A DNA stretch of 64,000 bases from Hymenolepis diminuta (Eukaryota; Platyhelminthes; Cestoda; Cyclophyllidea; Hymenolepididae): contig CAADRB010000025.1 of assembly GCA_900708905.1 (NCBI GenBank), positions 2,176,019 to 2,240,018 on the forward strand. The letters are read 5' to 3'. Shown here in pieces: positions 1 through 12,900 of this stretch (positions are counted from its first letter, which is position 1; each line of letters opens with the position of its first letter). Below the pieces are notes generated by a model, which saw only the letters and a program-made list of their open reading frames with translations, was not told where the DNA came from and ran no database searches. Both the position numbers and the translations under genes were made by a program.

Positions 1-975
1 CCTCCCTCGTGGCTACCGCCACCGCCTCCACCTCCACCTCTGAGGCTAGACGTGCCGTGACAGCCACCGGAGGTGCAGCCTTCACCTCATCTTCGTCAGC
101 TCTCACGGCTTCCACCACCACCTCCTTCTTCTGAGGAGTAGCCGCGAGCTCATGCTCGTGTTTTGGCTCTCGCTCTTCCACTACCTCTAGCTCTAGCTGT
201 TGCTGGAATTTTTCTGTCGTTTCCATTGCATCTTTTTCATACTGATAATTTTGGTATTCCTCTATTTCTTGTGCTCCACCATCAATTTCTTCAACTCTGT
301 TGTCTTCATGCGATATTTCTGGAAGCGTACTTGCTATTGGTTTTTCAAGTTTTACGTCCTCGTTCTCATGATTTTGTTGTTCAACAGCATACCTGTTTTC
401 CAATTTATGTTCGCTAACATTTGCAGCAAATTCGTTTTGTGATAATTCTAACTCTTCAGCCGTTTCAACTTTCACGTCGTCTCTTAGTATTTTCTCCTCT
501 GCCTTTTCTAGATGATCTTTCCCTGATATTTCTTTCTCTCCGTATTTTGAAGTTTTCGTGCTTTGTTTAACCCCTTCATCAATCTTATCTTTGGCAAATC
601 TATGAAATGTTTGATCCAACATGTCGATATCTTTTGCTTCAAGGGTTGCAATTTCTCCACCATTATCAATTTTGAGAATCTTCTCTTCTTCTATCAGTAC
701 CTCTCCTCTGTCTTTTTTTTCCATGATTTCCATTTTATCAGCTACTTTCACTTCAGTCTCTGGAATCTCTAATTGCTCATCTTCTTTGAATTCTTCTTTA
801 TTCTCCTCTGTTCGTTTATGCTCGTTTACTGACATTTCGAGAACCCCCTGGCGTTCTTCTCTTTCTTGACTTTCTTTCGAAATCTCCAAATCTTTTTCTC
901 TAGCCTCGTCTTGGATAACAGACTTATCATGCTTTTCGCCCAGTATTTCTTCTTTCCTACTCTCTCCTTCAGCAC
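1..975 (-). CDS. ANK: Ankyrin exon 34: large acidic tail exon, open at the window edge
   Basis: From acceptor AATAACAG|GTG the frame set by exon 33 is open for all 975 nt to base 1 with no stop on the minus strand (325 codons). Sequence is strongly Glu/Lys/Asp-rich with heptad-like charged stretches (for example [16 protein letters not shown] runs near 860-900) and turns Val/Glu/Ala-rich toward base 1, where GAGGTGGAGGTGGAG-type codon repeats occur. No folded domain is recognisable. Large disordered tail exons are known in neuronal ankyrins of flies, nematodes and vertebrates; this looks like the start of one. The remaining length is outside the window. Confidence 0.85.
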
Positions 976-3900
976 CTGTTATTTATTAATTGATTAACAC
1001 ATGCAAATGAGGGCAATTGGGGGGATAATTAGGGGAAGATGGGAGAAAAAGGAAAAAACGTATAATATAATTAATTTCAGTTATAGGCACTGGTAGTAAA
1101 GCTTTAATAATACACATAACTCTTTATAGATATGTTATTGTAATCTAACATGCAGCAAATTTCCTCAATGGAACAACTGTCGTCGTCTTTTGGACCCTAG
1201 GTTCTAGGATTGTGCTAGATCTATCAATTTGAATTTTGAATCTCTCCATGCATCAAGCATCTCCAGTCTGGATTTTTGTTTATCGTCATGCCCTAATAAT
1301 TCTAATACTTAATCTGTGTGGCCTAAGCATTAAGTACAGAGTGAATAGGTTAGAATTCAAGAAAGACAGCAGATACTCACACTCCACCATTCCTCCATTA
1401 GTCACATCCGAGTGAAGTTCGTTTTCCGAAAATTCATCTGTGACTTCACGCTCAGTGATGCGTTCGGTTATATGTTGGGTGGTTATTCTCTTCTTCACTA
1501 CTGTACCATCTGGTAGTGTCTCCTCTACTTCTTCAACCTAAAAGGGGAAGATAATATTTGATTTATCATTATTAAAGAAATAGCAAAAACAAACTTTACA
1601 AGTTTTAATCATGGGAAAGCTTAAAAATAACATGGGGAACAGTAAAATATTCCGACGTGGAATTAAAATTAGTAAAAGTTGAGTAGAAGGTGATAAAGAA
1701 GCCAGAGCACCAAAAAGTCAAGTTATTTGCTTTCTGGATACATTGAGTAATCCTGAATGGGTATAATCCACTTGGTAATATTCTAGTGTTCAATTTTTTG
1801 GCTACAGAGTTATTGGTCGTATCACTCCGATTCTTCTGTATCTTCTTACAGCCAAAAGCGGGTAAATGAGATTGGCAGTCATGATAACTTACCAAAGAGT
1901 CTTCATACTCATATGCGGTACGGCTCGTTCTTTAAAACGTTTGATAAAATTTTGGGAAACTTGTGTTTCACAGTCATTTTCCAGGTATGCTTTACAAGTT
2001 TTCTGAATAGCATCTAATGCAAATTTCCACTTGACTGATAAAATGAATATTTCGTTCCGTACGATTTCTCTTTCTGATTATTCTCTTGAAATTTGGGGAG
2101 TTAGAGTACGAATGTATTATTACATAGCTATTTAATGTTAAAATCCAGAAGAAGGTATTAACTGTAGATATGGAATTTAAATCTCCAATAGGTGTATATC
2201 AATTCGCTCAGTTTAAAAAATATATATTAATGTTTATCATGCTGGGTAATGAATTGCCAATGAATTATCCAAAAATTTCCTGGCGAGAAGATTGCAGTTG
2301 GGGTAAGACAATATTAAAAGGCCTGCTATTTGGTGTTTTAAAGCTTTTGCAGTAATTAGGAATGGTAACAACGTATTACAATTGTTTCATTCCGTAAAAT
2401 TGTTGACTACTACAAAATGGTAACAAATTCCAATTGATGAATCGTAAAATTTGAGCGCATTTTGAAGATATCTCATCGTGAATAATATTAGAAAATAGCA
2501 TCACGCGTTTCAAATAATCAAATGACCGGTCAAATAAAACGTCAGAGGATATAAAATAAAAATAAATAAATTAATTAAAATAAAAACTATCCTCTATATC
2601 ATAGAAGCTAGAGTCGGTTAAATCGATTAGTGAAGAGTCCAGTATTTATCGGTCTATCGAACGAGGCATGAATGTGTCAACGTGACTACAGCTAATAGGG
2701 TAATAACAACCCTCTATGACTTATTTATTGTCTTGCTTATAAAAGGGTAGGGGGTCTTACACCGCCAAACACATCACTCCATGGATGTGAGTGACTGCTT
2801 TTTTCCTGTATATGTAGGAACACATTGTTTTCCTTAAAGCGGGTTGATTTTGGTCAGAGAATAAGAAAACATTAAACAGACAGCTTAAGCGATGACGTGT
2901 ACTCTGACAGCCTACAATGGACTTTCGATTTACCCCACAGAACATGTAATGGTAAACAGCAGACGGCTATCTGACCTCACTTTAACCCTAGTCGGTTAAA
3001 GTCGACCAAAACAAATTGGGTCATGTGACGGACTTGTCCAACAAGGATGTTTTACATGAAAACATAATTTACCAAAGGAACATTTGAGTCATTAAACATT
3101 TCTCCCAATATTCTCCCTAAATTTCTTGATTTCCTTGAAACAGAGTGCTAAATGTAGTGATAGAGATCAGTTTAACTTCCCCGGGATTAACTTGAACTTA
3201 AATTAATATCGCCTACTGTGACCGAGCCCTCAATATTTCAATTTTAATTATGACTTCACATTACTGATTGAATCTCGTGTGTTTACTGGCGTCTATGTCC
3301 CCATGGGAATCAAATGCTTGAATTATAACACTGTTAGAAGCCTACTTTTACAATTTCTTCAGGTGGTTCCACAATATACTGGTCATTATCTTCAGCAGCG
3401 GCATTATATACCGCCTCTTCCCAGTCATGCGCCGATAGCGCTTGGACGGTCTCAGAAGTTTGAACTCGCTGTTTGACAATAGTTCCATCCGGCAATGTCT
3501 CTTCTGTCTCCTCCACAAGGAAGCCCTCCTCTGGACGACCCTGGTGGACATCATGACCGGCCAGGCCTGTCGGTGATGGTGACCCCTCTGCTGCAGCTGC
3601 TCTGTGGTAGGCTTCCTCGAAGTCTTCGTCTGCATTGTCAATTTGTTCTATTGATGGGATTCGTAAGTCATCATCTGAAAGTCAGAAACCGAAGTTATAA
3701 CATACCGAGCTATACATATAATTATGTAAAAGCATTAAACAGTAGCATCGTCTTTTCCAACATGTGTACAATTTGTGTAAACGTGTTTAAATAACTTCTC
3801 ATAAAGATCCCGTTAAATTTCATATAATTACTTGTTTTTGAATATGGAGCGTTTCAGTCCCCTTGTAGATCAAACAGTAAATTTTAGACGGGGAATTTCA

Positions 3901-6900
3901 AACTAGAGTTTAAAGCGATCGACGCAATTCATTAGAATCATCAAGTAATATCGTTAATGGATTCAACATTTTTAGTAAGAAAGTATTGCGATATCTTAAC
4001 CACAAATATCTGTGAGTAGTGTCTCGTCTTGAGTCAATGTAATTAAATCTTCGTACAATGTACATGTGAACAAAATACTCCACATATTTTCTATCGTCTT
4101 CTACCTGATCACTTCATTTTTTCAAACAAAATTATTTTCGACATAACTCCTACGCTCTATTTACTTGGTACTTCGACTTACTAAGTCCTCCAGTGTAACT
4201 CATAATGAAGATAGACATTACATGACTACAATGGCAGGATAGTAAAAGAGCACCAACTAACCAGCTTCAATGCGCAATTCCTCAGTTGGTTTCACTCCAG
4301 ACGCTTCAGCTCTAGCTCTGGCAATGAACGGACTGTATTCTTCTCTGGGTTCACTTTGAATTGGTTCAATCAGATCCTCAGTTATTGAAGGCTCTCCGTG
4401 ATCTGCAAAAAATAGGAAGTAGAAAATGTGGGAATGACTTATTCAGTCAAAATAATACGCTTAAACCGATGATACACGGGAATGGCAGCATTATAATATA
4501 TAAAGTATGCACTAGATATTACGGATTATATCTTACTTAAAGGAAAATTTCTTCAGACTCATCCAACATTATCTAGGTTGACAAAAATCAATCGGAAATC
4601 CCAGATTGTGCTAACCATCTTGCCTACAGTGCAATTATCAATAAATAACCAGGAGTATAAATTAATTTCACGTATGGAATGCCTATTGGAAGACATTTTT
4701 CACAACCACCATTTTCTGAACTCTATTTTCCACTTTTCATACCCCAAAATGACACTTAGTTACCTCACCTCCATAAATAATTGGGCTCAGATTCTAGACG
4801 ATTTCTTATACACAGATTAACTTTATTTTGACGTTTAGTGGACTAAAGAGGGTGACTTTTTGCACGCCTTATTCAAAAGCAAAATTTCACGTGAGGACCA
4901 AATTTCTGCCTCAGTTGTTGCTATCGTCTTAAAGAAAACAAGTGGTGGGGAGAGAATTTTCTGACCTTTGAGCAAACAATGGCCAGGGTCTTAATTTGGT
5001 CAAATGATTATTGTTATTTATTTTTCCTCTCTATGTTTCAATAGAAGTTAGAAAGATTAAGATTAGTATCAACCATTACTTTTTCCTGAGAGGCTCTAAA
5101 ACAATGTTAATAGATATTGCTCAAGGTCGCAATATCAGTAGTGTCGATACGTGGATGCATACTGTTCTTCACATCCTGAAAGTCTGGATAAAACTCCCAC
5201 CGATTAGTCAGTGGATTAACGTTCAACTGTCATTTATTTGAATAGACCACAGTGCAAGTGAATATTTTTTAAGAAAACTAATAAGGCAATAGGATAAATA
5301 CAATTTTGTTTTCTCTGTTCTGTCTGAGTCAATAGCCATCTATCAGTATCTAGTGGGGATCTAAGTCATTCCAATAGAAATTAGACTTTGAAAATTACAA
5401 AAATTTGGATTTAGATATGTCCATATGTAAGCAAGCTTACCTGCAGACGATTTCGAGATGACAGACACCGTGTGCATGTCCGAATCAAGGCCAAGTGCTT
5501 CAGCCAATTCTTCTGCAGCAATTTGTCTAGCCACTGAGTCGGCATGAGCCACAGCCTCCTCGGGCGGCAGGAGATTCTTCCTCTTCAAACTCTCTGAAGC
5601 TACTACGAAGTCATCCACGACGGGTCTGATTTCGTCGTTGAGTAATGCCATATCGTCTTTGGTTCTTTGTTGAGGTGAAATTTGTCCAGATTCATCACGT
5701 TCCCTGGGAACAGTGATTGACGGTGGACGTTCAAGACTGGAACTCTTGATGGAGGACGACATGATGTAGGGCACTTCTTCACCGGGTACCATACGAGCTG
5801 AAGTGATTAATTATCGGATAATTATTTAGCATAAATATTTACACACAGTATTACTGTGTGCAAAGAACAGATGAATGGTATGTTATTTTGCTTCAAATGC
5901 TGAAACAGCTTAGCTTCGAAACCTATTAGGACGTTTTGCGAGTGCCTTGATAGACTTCTAGTTTGATTGACAGTAACTTTAAACTCTACCTCAGCACGAT
6001 GGTTGTTCTTAAGCCGCAACTTATAGAATTGCGTTGCCATCTAGCCAATGAAACTACTGTGTTCACATTTGCAAACTTTCTGGTTCCTCCAAACCTAGGC
6101 AACTGATTTATGAAATGCATGATGAATGAAACCCTATGCATTTAAAGCAATGTGTATTGTACTTCATAACTACCGAGAGCGCAACTGAGGGACTTCTTTT
6201 AAGCTTTCGGTCGACAGAAATGTAAATCATTTCTAGATTTAATGATAGTAAATTTATCGTGGAGATAGCCCATTGAACACTATTGATATTTTCGAATGAA
6301 AAGACAACATATTCGTGATACTATAGTTTTACGATCTTATAAGATATACTTAAACAGTATGTGTTACCAAACTTATAAAAATATGAGTTTATTGTTATAG
6401 TAGGAGATGCTATGGGTGAGAGAGAGAGACAAATGAGGGATGCGGAAAACCATCTAAGATATAGCTCTTGCAACGAGCTTCACAAACTTGACTGAAATAG
6501 TAACAATGTCTTTGTTATAAGAGAAGAAAAAATGTCAGATAACCTCATGTATGGACTAAATAACAACCATAGATTCAAATTTCAGTAATATAAACAGGAG
6601 AATAGAGTGATATCAATGTATTTAAAATTATGATTACATTTCAGACTAGAAATTGAACACCACCCGCACAAAGTGGAGGTGAACTTACGCTTCCCATCCA
6701 TAGCTGTTGGTGGAGGTGACTCACTTTTCACTGACTCTGACGGAGATTCCGATACACGACCATTTACAGCTAGAAAAAAAATAATGGAAATAAGTCAATC
6801 CCAAATGTTACTAAAGTCAGCAACTCGCCAAGATCAATTTCGTACCAATTTCGGCGGCCACTTCTACAGCTGGTGCTGCAGCAATGATATGTTCAGTAGG

Positions 6901-9900
6901 AACTGGTGGTGGCTGCTTTTGCTTGGTGATAGCGCTGATAAGTTGAATCGGATGTACTTCTGAAGGTGTCTTAGCTGATGTCATCTCTTCGTCGATATGA
7001 TGCACCCTTGTAAAGACTGGTTTGACAGCGCCATCGTCGACATCAATGTTAGATCTTTGCAAAGCGTCTGACATGTGAGCAACTAAATCGAAACAAAAAT
7101 TTATGTCTATTGACAAAGGAGGATAAAACTCAGCAATTCACTCAGTCACTTACTCAGATCTGCAGAAATCGTACCAGCAGCGGCTGATCGTTGCGTCCAA
7201 AGACGAAGCATATGTTCACATCGCTCATGATCCGCTTCCGCTGCTGAAATGTTATCGGGCAATGGTTCCTTAGCAACCATATCAATATCCTCGGGTGAGA
7301 GACCCAATTCTCGAGCCAGATCTGGCCACCTTGCACCGGTTTTAGAAACAATCACATTAACAGCAATCTTGGGTTGTGGTGCCCTTGCAGATACATGAGC
7401 TGGAGATACGGATTCTAAAAAAGGAGTTAACATTGAGTGTCCGGGAAAAATGAAAATAAAGGTTAAGGATTTTGTATTGACACCTGGCCACTGGCCATCA
7501 CTTCCTGGCATACGAATTTCCAATTCAGTGACAGGTTGATTGTCCGTTGTAGCCGATTCGCGTGGCTCTCGAAACACACGGAATTGTCCAACAGGGCCCT
7601 TCAACGAACCAGTAGGTTGGCGTACTCGAACAGGATAAGTTAGTCGGTTCTCTTGGAAGGCTTGTACTACCAAGTTCAGTTGATTAGCATGTGCTGGATA
7701 TGAGGAAATATCTCCAGTGGTCTCGAGCCAGTAGGCTTTCGAATCCATAACCTCCGTTGGAGGGCCAACTGCTACTAACTGGAATTTCTCTTGTTGTTCA
7801 AGCGTCTTTTCGGGGACATCGTCAATCAAGCAGACACAGCGAAGTTCAGCATCGGCGGGATGGAAGACCTTTCGTCGGAAACGAGAGTTTGCTGAGGATA
7901 CAGCTTCACTTGATGAACTTATCTGGGCCGCTGCTTTAGCTTCATTTTCTTCAATTATCTTGCGATCTTCAGGAAGTCGGGCATAGACTCCGAACTTTCC
8001 AATATATGGTGGGATTATACTTTCCTGATAGACTTTGCTTGCCATCTCCGCTACATCTTCAATTCCTTGCGCGTCTACCAACCAGAGTCTGAAATAAAAA
8101 TGAACCTAAATGGACCCCTAACTTACATCTACGACAGTGAACAAAGCTTAGTGCTGACCTTGATGAAACAGTGGTGGTGAACGAAATGCAATCCTTGTGT
8201 CGTGTCAGAGTTGTAGATCCAGTGATATCTTCCCATGTTGCCAGAGCACATCCTGCAGTGATGGAACACAGCAGGTGTAGGCTTGGTGGAAGAGGATCTG
8301 ACTTGTGAGTTCCTTTCGGTGGAGGTCGTGGAAGGGGGATTGTCACGGTGATTGGCTTGTGGAACTTGCGTCTGCGAGGTTCTAAGGTCACTATTGGTGA
8401 GAAGGCAGCTCGGTTGCCAACCATTTTGTTCACGACGTATTGTGGAATCACTTGGGCCTAAATATGCAGAAATAAGTTAGAAATAAACTTCAATTCTTCA
8501 TGAATATGAGGTAGCAATTTCAGAACATGAGAAGTATACCTGCAGGCCAACTTTGATTCGCTTCTGCAAGGCACCTTTAGGGAAGACCGATTGAACTTTT
8601 GGAGCAACTGTTGAGGCTAAAACTCCACCATCAGGACCAATTAGTGCAATTTCTTGTCTGAACCGAGAGATTAGAGCGAAGAAACGAGGAATATCTGCCG
8701 TGAGAATTCGCTGAATTCTACGCTCACGAACTGAGCTCAATGGTTCGATTTGACCTATAATAGATTCAAGCACTAAACACTTTGCTTTTTGTTTATTGTC
8801 GAGATTCATCAAATTGAGCAAAAACTAACCGAAAGCTGTTCCTAAGGCATCTCGTACAGATTGATCGGTGGCTTCCAGGGGATGCGACTTCCAAGACTCT
8901 CCATGATCACAACGTAGAGTAATGACTTCTCGATCACGTCCCTGAATTGATGCAAAGTGTGGAACTTCAAGAAGAATAGGTCCATCGAATCGCATATTGC
9001 TAGGAGACATTTCAATGATTCTAAACGGAAAAGGGAACAGTTAATCTCAAGGGATGATAAAAGAGTTTTCAAGAATGAGCAGTAGATGGCTAACCTGCAG
9101 GCAAAGGCATCACCGTCATTGAGATGAGGTAGTCTAGATACACGATCTGGTCTTAGGAGGCGACATATAATTCTTGTTGGACTGGAAATGGCATTTGGTG
9201 GGATCAGAAATCGTAGTTCTGGACGCCGCTGGGCTTCAACGAAACCTCCTCGTGCATCAACAAGGAAGGAAACGAGGAATCTGAAGGAAAACAGGAAATC
9301 GAAAGTAAATTCATAAAGAGTCTCCAATTATTCAATAAGGTGACCTACCCAGCTTTAACTGGTTTGCAGATCGCTTGAATAGCCTCTGCCTCAGTAGTCT
9401 CCCATTCACTAGAGTCAAGTGGTGTAGCTACCGACATTTCAACTTCAGATTTACGCATTGAGATTGTCGAGGTTCCCTGAAATTAACGAATTCAAATAAA
9501 GAGATAGTCCATAAAAGATATAAGTGAAGATTTTGATACTCTTCGAGAAATATACCATGAGTTCAGAATCTCGGGTCTGTTCTTCCATTGTACTATCAAG
9601 AGCACTGATTCGAATCTTTGGTTCACCTGAAAAATCAAAAGGAAAATCAAAAACTCCGCCAAAAGAAGCCAATAGGAATTGTGCTATTCTTATAAGATGA
9701 ATAATAAAGCACGCACATGGTATATGCTAATAGGTACAATTCTACAACATTTGTGGGAAAATACTGTAAACACACAACAGACAAAATTACTAGTGTCGCT
9801 AATCAGACTTCCAGGCCGTTTAAGCCAATTAGCACGAGAGGGCGAAGTGGAAGGCAACTTGGTGTCCTCAAATGGTACTGTTAGCAACAAAATAAAAAAA

Positions 9901-12900
9901 ATTAAGTATGTGAACGGAGGTTAAATATACCTTTATGTGCGCGGGTGTACTCCATCTGCTCACAAAGCAGATTGTAGGAGGGTGATTTGAAGAGTGAAAG
10001 CTCATCGACTGAGCCTACAACAGCAAATGTGATCACAACATTTAGCATTGAAGACAAACGGGGTTAGCGAAATCAAATAAGAAAAGCAAACTGACAAATT
10101 ACCTTTTCCGCGTTCATGACGATGTGGACGCATTACAACGGGAGTGGAGACGAGTTGGTCACCTACATGCAAGGCAACATCAGGTAGAGACGGACAACAT
10201 ACAAATGAATATACTTAACTCACATAGAGTTAAATGGACCAATACTAGCTGTGGATTATCTACCCATGGTTAACAAGAGAGGTGGTAGATTCTGAGATTC
10301 TCGTAGGAAGGGCTCCAGGGTACCTTTTCTCTACCGTAGTCAGGATTTATGAATACTTCTCTAATGGATTTAAGAAGTTTTTCTTTCATTTCAAACTGGA
10401 ACATACTGGTTATGAATTATTAAGTCGTAGTACTAATATTAAAGCCTCGATTTCATTGTAAAATGCCAACCTCAAATCATGGATGCAGGTGTAAGGAAAG
10501 TCCTTCGAAACTAATAAACAGCTTCTTAACTGCGCTCTTGATTTATAATGAGAGATGATTAGTAGTATCTTCACAGTTTCAGTTCAATTCAAACATATAG
10601 ATCTCATGATTCCGATATATTTTTTCTATGATGTTTTGAGAGTTCTGACCTTTCAATATCGTAGAAGATTTCTCGAGAATACATGATAATTTAGAATATT
10701 TATAAATAAATAAGGGACAACATCACACAATTAAACACACTACAGCTACTGAAATACAAACAAGCAGCAGTACACTCACTTTCATCTTCACTTTCAACCA
10801 CAGCTACACGATCGAGCATTTGGGCAGGCGAATCAAGCACCATGGAACCATCGACGAGAGCTGGGTCACCCTGTGACAGCCCATCGGCGCTGGCACCTTC
10901 CAGACTTGGTGAGTCCCAGTCAGAAACTGATGTAGTAACTCGAGAGAGATTGTCGAATATGTTCGGATAGTGTTGCCTCCTTGCCATTTGTGCTGCCGTC
11001 CATCCTTGCTGTATTTCATAAGGCAAATGAAAAGGTTATGTTGATAATAGTTTCACCGTGGTATAGTATGATATGACCACTACTATTTCTTGAATCTGAA
11101 CTACCCAACTCATGATCAAAATATATTAGTCGATTCTTGTGGCGATTAGGGCTGACCACCACAATTAGATGGATGCAGGCAATCTAATCAAGACTGGAAT
11201 TGACAATTTTTGAAGATATAGAAGACATTTCTAACGATTTTAACTGAACCCAGAAATGAATACAAAAACTCCTTGGGATTATAAATGCCGTTGACCATAC
11301 TTGGTTTAGTAAATTTAGATTCCAGCTCTCTATTCGTCCAATCAACAGTACTGAATAAATATATTTCAAGATCATTTCTGCGAAAAAAATTTCGTATTTT
11401 GGGGCTAGCATACCATTTTAGAGGTCTTGGCTCTAAAACTTGCACGGATCAATTTTGACCCGAAAACCCAGGCATGACGAAACACGAGCACTGGGTATAT
11501 CGACTGATTACTAGAATATTATCATGTCAGACTCGATGCAATAGGTCCAATTCGCCCAACTTCTTTGTTTTAAGACCATCTTTTTTATCGGATGGTAGAT
11601 AAGTGACGAAAGTTTGGTTTTAAATCCCTTAAGTCAATTTTGATAAATTCCATTAATTCACACTATCCGTGTACTTTTCCCAAATACCACTACTGCTGAT
11701 GTCCTATGAGAGTAATAAAACGCTGAATGGGAATTGTGCTTTCTGTTTTCTCCTATAAATAAAGCCTTTTCTCTGACGATTCGAGTGCATTAGGTGGTAG
11801 ATTAAGAATTTTACATTTATTTTATTTTATGATCTAATTTTTTCTAACTCCGAAGCAGAATACCGGAATTCCAACTTAAATATAACGGAATACGGAAGAC
11901 CAAATGTTCCAACTTACCATTGTTCGACTATTAGGGTCAGCTCCAGCACTAAGTAATAAATCAACAATTTGCGCGTGACCTTGTTGGGCAGCCAAATGCA
12001 ATGGTGTGCAGCCCATGATTGTTCGACTGTTGATCGCTGCCTCCTTGCCTGAATTTGAGAGCAACAATTTGACAAGTGGCAGGCTACCTCTGTAGGCAGC
12101 CTCATGCAGCGGTGTGTATCCATTCTTTGTCTGTTTCCTCTGATCAGCTTCATGTGCAAGCAAGTATTCTGCAACGTCCACACGACCGGCTTGTGCCGCC
12201 AAGTGCAATGGTGTTAGACCATCCTGCAGATAACCAGGTAAACCAAATCAGATTACTGAATTCTTTTAAGTAGATCTATTTATAAAGATGGTAAACGAAC
12301 ATTGGCACAGAGGTTAACCTGTGCGGAATAATCCTCCACCAGACTCTTAATAATGCCGATATCACCTTCAAGTGCAGCCAGATGAAGACCTGAGTATCCA
12401 TTCTGAGATACAGCATCGGGTGGGGCGTTGGTTTTGAGGAGTAGATTGGCAATTTCTGGGGTTCGCATTTTGGCCGCTAGGTGAAGTGGTGTGAAACCAT
12501 TCTTGCATCTGGCTGCAACATCCGCTCCGTGGAGTAGCAAGACTTCAACTGCCTAAATGGTACATTAAAGATCATAAATGTATCAGAATTACATCTACCA
12601 AAACATGATATCTGCTACATGTTTCGTTCATTTTTCGAGCTTGAATCTAATCTCGGATAAGTTAAAGCCATTAACCGATGAATACATATAATTTTTTTAA
12701 TTACAAATGTAACTTTTTGTCTATCAATTGAATACCTGACTTCACAAACAAAGGGATAGAACTGCAAACAAAGTCATAGATAATTTTATCGAATCATCCA
12801 CCCTTACTTTGATATGGAACTCTACTGCAGAGTTCAGCAAAATTTGAGAAGCTTTGTAAAGAGATGAAAATCGGGAAATTTCGAAGTCATGAATAGAATT

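Noticed and set aside
5822..6040. 72-codon minus-strand frame between tail exons
   Set aside because: No acceptor/donor pair in the required phase 1-1; treated as intron.
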